NCBI RefSeq assembly: GCF_025465275.1
Contig: NZ_JAODNK010000193.1
Location: forward strand, 61,570 to 125,569
From: Nocardia sp.
GTDB taxonomy: Bacteria > Actinomycetota > Actinomycetes > Mycobacteriales > Mycobacteriaceae
Reading direction: 5' to 3'
DNA: 64,000 bases
Under the pieces are notes generated by a model. The model searched no databases and was not told the DNA's origin. It worked only from the letters and a program-made list of their open reading frames with translations. Positions 60,327 to 64,000 of the stretch are shown piece by piece; position 1 is the stretch's first letter, and every line of letters starts with the position of its first letter. Both the position numbers and the translations under genes were made by a program.

Positions 60327-60545
60327 CGACTGTTCGACATAGCAAGCCCCAGCGTCGCTACCGGCCGTGGGCAAGCCACCGACTCAGAGTGCCCGATTTA
60401 TTACCGATGGAGAGCTCCCACGAGTCCCCGTTCGGTCCGATACTTCGAGCAATGACTCGAGCAGCGTAGCTCGAAGCGTTATCGCGTTGAAGGACAGAGG
60501 GATTCGCGATTCGAGCGGCTTCTTCCCGCCAGACAGCAGTCACCG
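60327..60545. other. Intergenic, nothing supported
   Basis: 219 bases between the TetR gene and the beta-family wreck. A minus-strand open frame (60358-60561) has no ribosome site or recognised domain. Confidence 0.4.
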
Positions 60546-60996
60546 ATGAACAGAACAACACACTATGTGCCGATCTTGAAAGACCGTCGCGGCGAGCTGA
60601 CAGCCTTGAAGCACATGGCAGATGAGCTAGCCGAAATCTGTTTACCTCTCATCGATTTCGTCCCCGGCAACAGTTCCCGGACCGAATCCGATGGACAGCG
60701 TGCGATGTCGCCGAGGCAGACGCTCGCAGAGAACGCCACGCCCGATTCTTCGACATCTGTGGAGAGATGGCCGGCCAGCCCGAGTTCACCCCGGGATTGA
60801 CTTGGGGCGACCAGGAAATCCAGGCGCGTGGCCACCATGAGAACCGCTTCCGTCGAGCAAGGAACCCGGGCCGGGTAACGCATCCACCTGGCGAGCCATC
60901 GGCACCAGTCACCACATCGGATTCGCCGCCGCCGCCATCACGGCCTTGCCGTGCAGCGAGATCAACAGGGACGCCGGTAGTTGTCGGTGGATCTGA
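60546..60996 (+). pseudogene. Shattered beta-family (T4 beta-like) protein gene
   Basis: The start region reads THYVPILKDRRGELTALKHM then CLPLIDFVPGN, the N-terminal block of beta-family proteins (over 300 residues when whole). About 250 residues are then missing. EFTPGLTWGDQEI appears in one frame and GNASTWRAIGTSHHIGF in another from 60874, matching the C-terminal motifs. So there is at least one large deletion and one frameshift. Base composition of the first 100 bases is lower in GC than the neighbours, suggesting acquired DNA. Confidence 0.7.
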
Positions 60997-61302
60997 GTCT
61001 CCGTCGACAGCAATCCCTCAGCGGTGGCGGCGGGCAATCTACGTGAGCCCGAGAGCAACTCGGATGCTGTGCTTGTTCCACCGACCGGACCCCGCCGACT
61101 ACAGTGTCGATTTCTCGTGCGGTAAACTCGCGAAACTTGAGGTTACTCCTCCATTTACGGCTTTCTGTCGATCGACCAGTCTTACGGTGCGGTAGATCGG
61201 TAGAGCGGGCCGGGGGAACTGTTCGCATGCGTTGCGGGCCGCGAAAGTGTTGTACACGGGCCCCGAAGTCGGCACACCGGATACCACCTAGGAGAACCCT
61301 TC
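60997..61302. other. Intergenic before the MMPL gene, nothing supported
   Basis: About 306 bases without a gene. It should contain the promoter of the MMPL gene, but I cannot point to clear -35/-10 boxes. Confidence 0.4.
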
Positions 61303-64000
61303 GTGTCCGTATACCTTTATCGGTGGGGCAAATTCGCGTTCAGACGCAAGTGGATCGTTCTTCCGGTGTGGCTCCTACTGCTCGCGGCGCTCGGAGTCGG
61401 GGGCAGCTTGCTGAGCAAGCCGATGAGCGACAAGTTCAGCATGCCGTCGCTACCGTCGGAACGCGCTACCGACATCTTGGATAAGCAGTTCCCAGGCATG
61501 TCAGGACAGTTCGGCATCGATGCCGTCAGCGGAACGTACGTCATCAGGGCACCTGCGGGTACGAAGCTGACCGATAAGGACAATGCTGCCGCCATCGAGG
61601 CGCTCATCACCGATCTCACGCACCTTTCGGTCGACGACGGCCACAAGCGACTCGTCACCGAAAAAGACGCTGCGGCACTGAAAAACCCGATCGCGGCGAC
61701 CAAGGCGATGGGATGTCTGACCGATGCCAACCCGGCGGTGTGCGCCGGTGCGCCGCTGAATGTGCTGAACAAGGATGCACCGGCCACTGTCGCGGTGCTC
61801 TCGGTGCCATTCGATATCGCCTCGGCAGCGGACATCACCGACGCACAGCGCCGGGCCGCCTACGATGTGGCCGCCCCTGCTCGCGCGCACGGGTTGACCG
61901 TCGAGATCGGCGGGGCGATCGAGCAGAAGCAGAAGCAGCCGAGCGGTCACTCCGAGATGATCGGCATGGGGGTGGCGCTGGTCGTCATGGTGATCGCCTT
62001 CGGGGCCATCGTGGCAGCCTTCGTGCCGATCGTCACCGCCATTGTCGGGCTCGGTGCCGCCATGATGGTGATTTCGCTGAGCACCTCGATCATCGAGATC
62101 CCAAGCTTCACAACGTTTCTGGCGTCGATGATCGGTATCGCGCTATCCATCGACTACGCGCTGTTCATCGTCTCCCGCTACAAGCATGAACTGCATGTCG
62201 CGGAAAGTTCCGAAGAGGCCGCGGGCATCGCGGTCGGTACCGCCGGTTCCGCGGTGGTGTTCGCCGGACTCACCGTCATTGTCGCCCTGGGTGCGCTGAG
62301 CATCGTCGGGGTGAACTTCCTGACGTTCATGGGCCTCGGTGGTGCCGTCGCAGCCTTCTTCGCGGTGCTCACCGCCATCACCCTGATGCCCGCTTTGCTC
62401 GGCGCTTTCGGCCGTTTCCTGTTCACTCCGAAGCTGCCGATGGTCGCCCGGCACGACCCGGAGGACGACACCTCCATCACCATCGGTACCCGGGTGGCCC
62501 GCCTGATCGGCAAACGACCACGGGTCGCATTGATCATTGCCGTGGCGGCCTTGGGCACGTTGGCCGCTCCGGCACTCGGGTTGCAGTTGGGGCTGCCGGG
62601 TGAGAACAGCTTCCCGACCGATTCCACGGTCCGGCAGGCCTACGACATCAGGACGGCGGGCTTCGGCGAAGGCAGCAACGGCGTGCTGACCGTCGTCGCC
62701 GATCTGGAGAAGGTCCCGGCGGGCGAGCGCGATGCCGCGGTCGCCGCGCTGCACGATCGGCTTGCCGGGTTCTCGGCGATGGACTACGTCACCGCACCGA
62801 AGCTCAGTGCGAACAAGCTCGGCGTAATGCTCAGCGGTGTACCGAAATTGGGGCCCAACAACCAGGCGACCAAGGATTTGGTGCGCGCGGCTCGCGACGC
62901 CGAAGGCGGGCTGACCGAGCGGTACGGCATCGAGTACGGAATCACCGGAACCACCGCCATTTACGCCGATATGGACCACGTCCTACTCGGCAAGATCGTG
63001 CCTTATCTGGCGATCGTGGCCGGTGCGGCCTTTGTGCTGTTGATCCTGGTTTTCCGGTCGATCCTGGTGCCGCTCACCGCGGCTCTCGGTTTTCTCCTGT
63101 CGATGGCCGCTACCTTCGGCGCTACCGTACTGGTTTTCCAGGAAGGCACCTTCGGCCTGATCTCCGATCCACAGCCGATCATCAGTTTCCTGCCGATCAT
63201 GTTGATCGGCTTGGTATTCGGGCTCGCCATGGACTATCAGGTGTTCCTGGTGACGCGCATGCGTGAGGAATACGTACACGGTAAGTCACCGACGGACGCC
63301 ATGATCTCCGGTTACCACCACGGAGCCCGCGTGGTCACCTCGGCGGCGATCATCATGATCTCGGTGTTCGGCTCCTTCCTGCTGGAATCCGATGTCACCG
63401 CCAAATCCATGGGCTTCGCCCTCGCCTGCGGCGTCGCGATCGATGCTTTCGTGGTGCGCATGGTGGTGGTGCCTTCCCTGCTGGTGATCATGGGACACCG
63501 ATCCTGGTGGATCCCGCAGTGGCTCAACCACATCCTGCCCGATATCGACGTCGAGGGCGCGAAACTGCGCGCGCTGCGGCGGCCTGTACATCCCGACCTT
63601 CCTGTGTCTGTCGATGCCGCATCCTCCGAGCCAACGGAGCTCCCGGCCCCGGTCTCGGCCGAGCAGATCGGGAGCACGCAAGCTGCACCGGATCGCACTG
63701 ATCAGGTCGCCACGCACAGCCGACAGGCGGTCGCCTCCGAACCACTTGCCCCGGTCGATCACGCCGCTGCGCGCCTCGGGCTCGTCGCCCGCGAGCTGCG
63801 CCACGGTGGACGGACGATCGGTGGCCACATTCGCCGGGACGACCAGCACCCCGTACCGGCGGCGACGTTGACACTGATCAGCCAACGCGGACAACAGGTT
63901 TCGCGGGCGACCGCAGACGGCAGCGGCAGCTACACCATCGAGCCGCCCGCACCTGGCAGCTATGTCTTGATCGTCTCAGCGGACGGACATCAACCGACCG
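61303..64000 (+). CDS. MMPL-family RND transporter with C-terminal carboxypeptidase-regulatory-like domain, 3' truncated by window
   Basis: 899 residues visible from GTG 61303 (AGGAGA eight bases upstream). Two MMPL repeats each have a periplasmic loop and a membrane bundle with the proton-relay Asp-Tyr pairs: SIDYALFIVSRYKHEL and AMDYQVFLVTRMREEY. MMPL proteins export lipids or lipopeptides to the mycomembrane. After the last helix and a hydrophilic stretch of about 100 residues, a beta-sandwich begins (TLTLISQRGQQVSRATADG, GSYTIEPPAPGSYVLIVSAD) that resembles CarboxypepD_reg. The frame is still open at base 64000. No lipid-synthesis genes are visible to show the cargo. Confidence 0.92.
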   Translation, partial: MSVYLYRWGKFAFRRKWIVLPVWLLLLAALGVGGSLLSKPMSDKFSMPSLPSERATDILDKQFPGMSGQFGIDAVSGTYVIRAPAGTKLTDKDNAAAIEALITDLTHLSVDDGHKRLVTEKDAAALKNPIAATKAMGCLTDANPAVCAGAPLNVLNKDAPATVAVLSVPFDIASAADITDAQRRAAYDVAAPARAHGLTVEIGGAIEQKQKQPSGHSEMIGMGVALVVMVIAFGAIVAAFVPIVTAIVGLGAAMMVISLSTSIIEIPSFTTFLASMIGIALSIDYALFIVSRYKHELHVAESSEEAAGIAVGTAGSAVVFAGLTVIVALGALSIVGVNFLTFMGLGGAVAAFFAVLTAITLMPALLGAFGRFLFTPKLPMVARHDPEDDTSITIGTRVARLIGKRPRVALIIAVAALGTLAAPALGLQLGLPGENSFPTDSTVRQAYDIRTAGFGEGSNGVLTVVADLEKVPAGERDAAVAALHDRLAGFSAMDYVTAPKLSANKLGVMLSGVPKLGPNNQATKDLVRAARDAEGGLTERYGIEYGITGTTAIYADMDHVLLGKIVPYLAIVAGAAFVLLILVFRSILVPLTAALGFLLSMAATFGATVLVFQEGTFGLISDPQPIISFLPIMLIGLVFGLAMDYQVFLVTRMREEYVHGKSPTDAMISGYHHGARVVTSAAIIMISVFGSFLLESDVTAKSMGFALACGVAIDAFVVRMVVVPSLLVIMGHRSWWIPQWLNHILPDIDVEGAKLRALRRPVHPDLPVSVDAASSEPTELPAPVSAEQIGSTQAAPDRTDQVATHSRQAVASEPLAPVDHAAARLGLVARELRHGGRTIGGHIRRDDQHPVPAATLTLISQRGQQVSRATADGSGSYTIEPPAPGSYVLIVSADGHQPT

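Noticed and set aside
1..64000. CRISPR arrays, tRNA, rRNA, transposases, replication origin
   Set aside because: Looked for direct repeats with spacers, tRNA-like cloverleaf motifs, transposase motifs and DnaA-box clusters; none found.

Overview
The window is high-GC DNA with Shine-Dalgarno sites of the AGGAGG type, frequent GTG/TTG starts, many 1-10 base gene overlaps and actinobacterial families (two-domain AsnC regulator, F420/FMN split-barrel enzyme, MMPL exporter, Lcp rubber oxygenase, DUF998, DUF6529). Together this suggests a chromosome segment of Nocardia or a close mycolic-acid actinobacterium. The genus is an inference from gene content. I saw no rRNA, tRNA, CRISPR array or intact transposase.

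Layout. 0-4 kb: a MoxR-type AAA+ ATPase (5' cut by the window) overlapping a DUF5682 gene, ended by a strong hairpin. 4-15 kb: separate accessory units: DHA2 drug exporter with divergent TetR, NupC transporter followed by the relic of an AurF-like diiron oxygenase, DUF998, a PPOX-fold enzyme, an M20 amidohydrolase plus MHS permease with divergent AsnC-type regulator, a TetR gene behind a perfect operator-like palindrome, and DUF6529. 15-31 kb: a large catabolic island with a MobA-like transferase, XdhC, the small and medium molybdenum-hydroxylase subunits, a CobW GTPase, UbiD and UbiX, an NCS2 nucleobase-type permease with a second broken copy, two amidohydrolases, GntR and LacI regulators, and a separately transcribed molybdenum-hydroxylase large subunit. 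No single known pathway explains this set. It is the best candidate here for an undescribed catabolic system, probably for an N-heterocyclic or aromatic carboxylate.

31-46 kb: a full choline to betaine to dimethylglycine to sarcosine to glycine to serine route. It comprises a choline dehydrogenase, APC permease, betaine aldehyde dehydrogenase, Rieske betaine demethylase, sarcosine oxidase and dimethylglycine dehydrogenase, with a divergent Rieske ferredoxin and ferredoxin reductase. A tandem glycine riboswitch precedes glyA, and the final enzyme, sdaA, is a wreck. An IclR gene lies within the cluster, and 17-base sites of form GTTGC-N7-GCAAC, mostly in pairs, precede all three transcription units. 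46-54 kb: a complete hut operon (hutH-hutU-M20-hutF-hutI) with a divergent IclR.

54-64 kb: a DUF885 relic, a YdeP-type molybdopterin oxidoreductase, a small secreted protein, gene debris, a Tat-exported latex-clearing protein (Lcp) with a downstream TetR that shares a DNA motif with its promoter, a shattered beta-family gene, and an MMPL transporter with a C-terminal carboxypeptidase-regulatory-like domain that runs off the end.

A recurring theme is gene decay. At least eight partial genes lie between the intact units, and two short segments near 14-15 kb recur at 57-58 kb.
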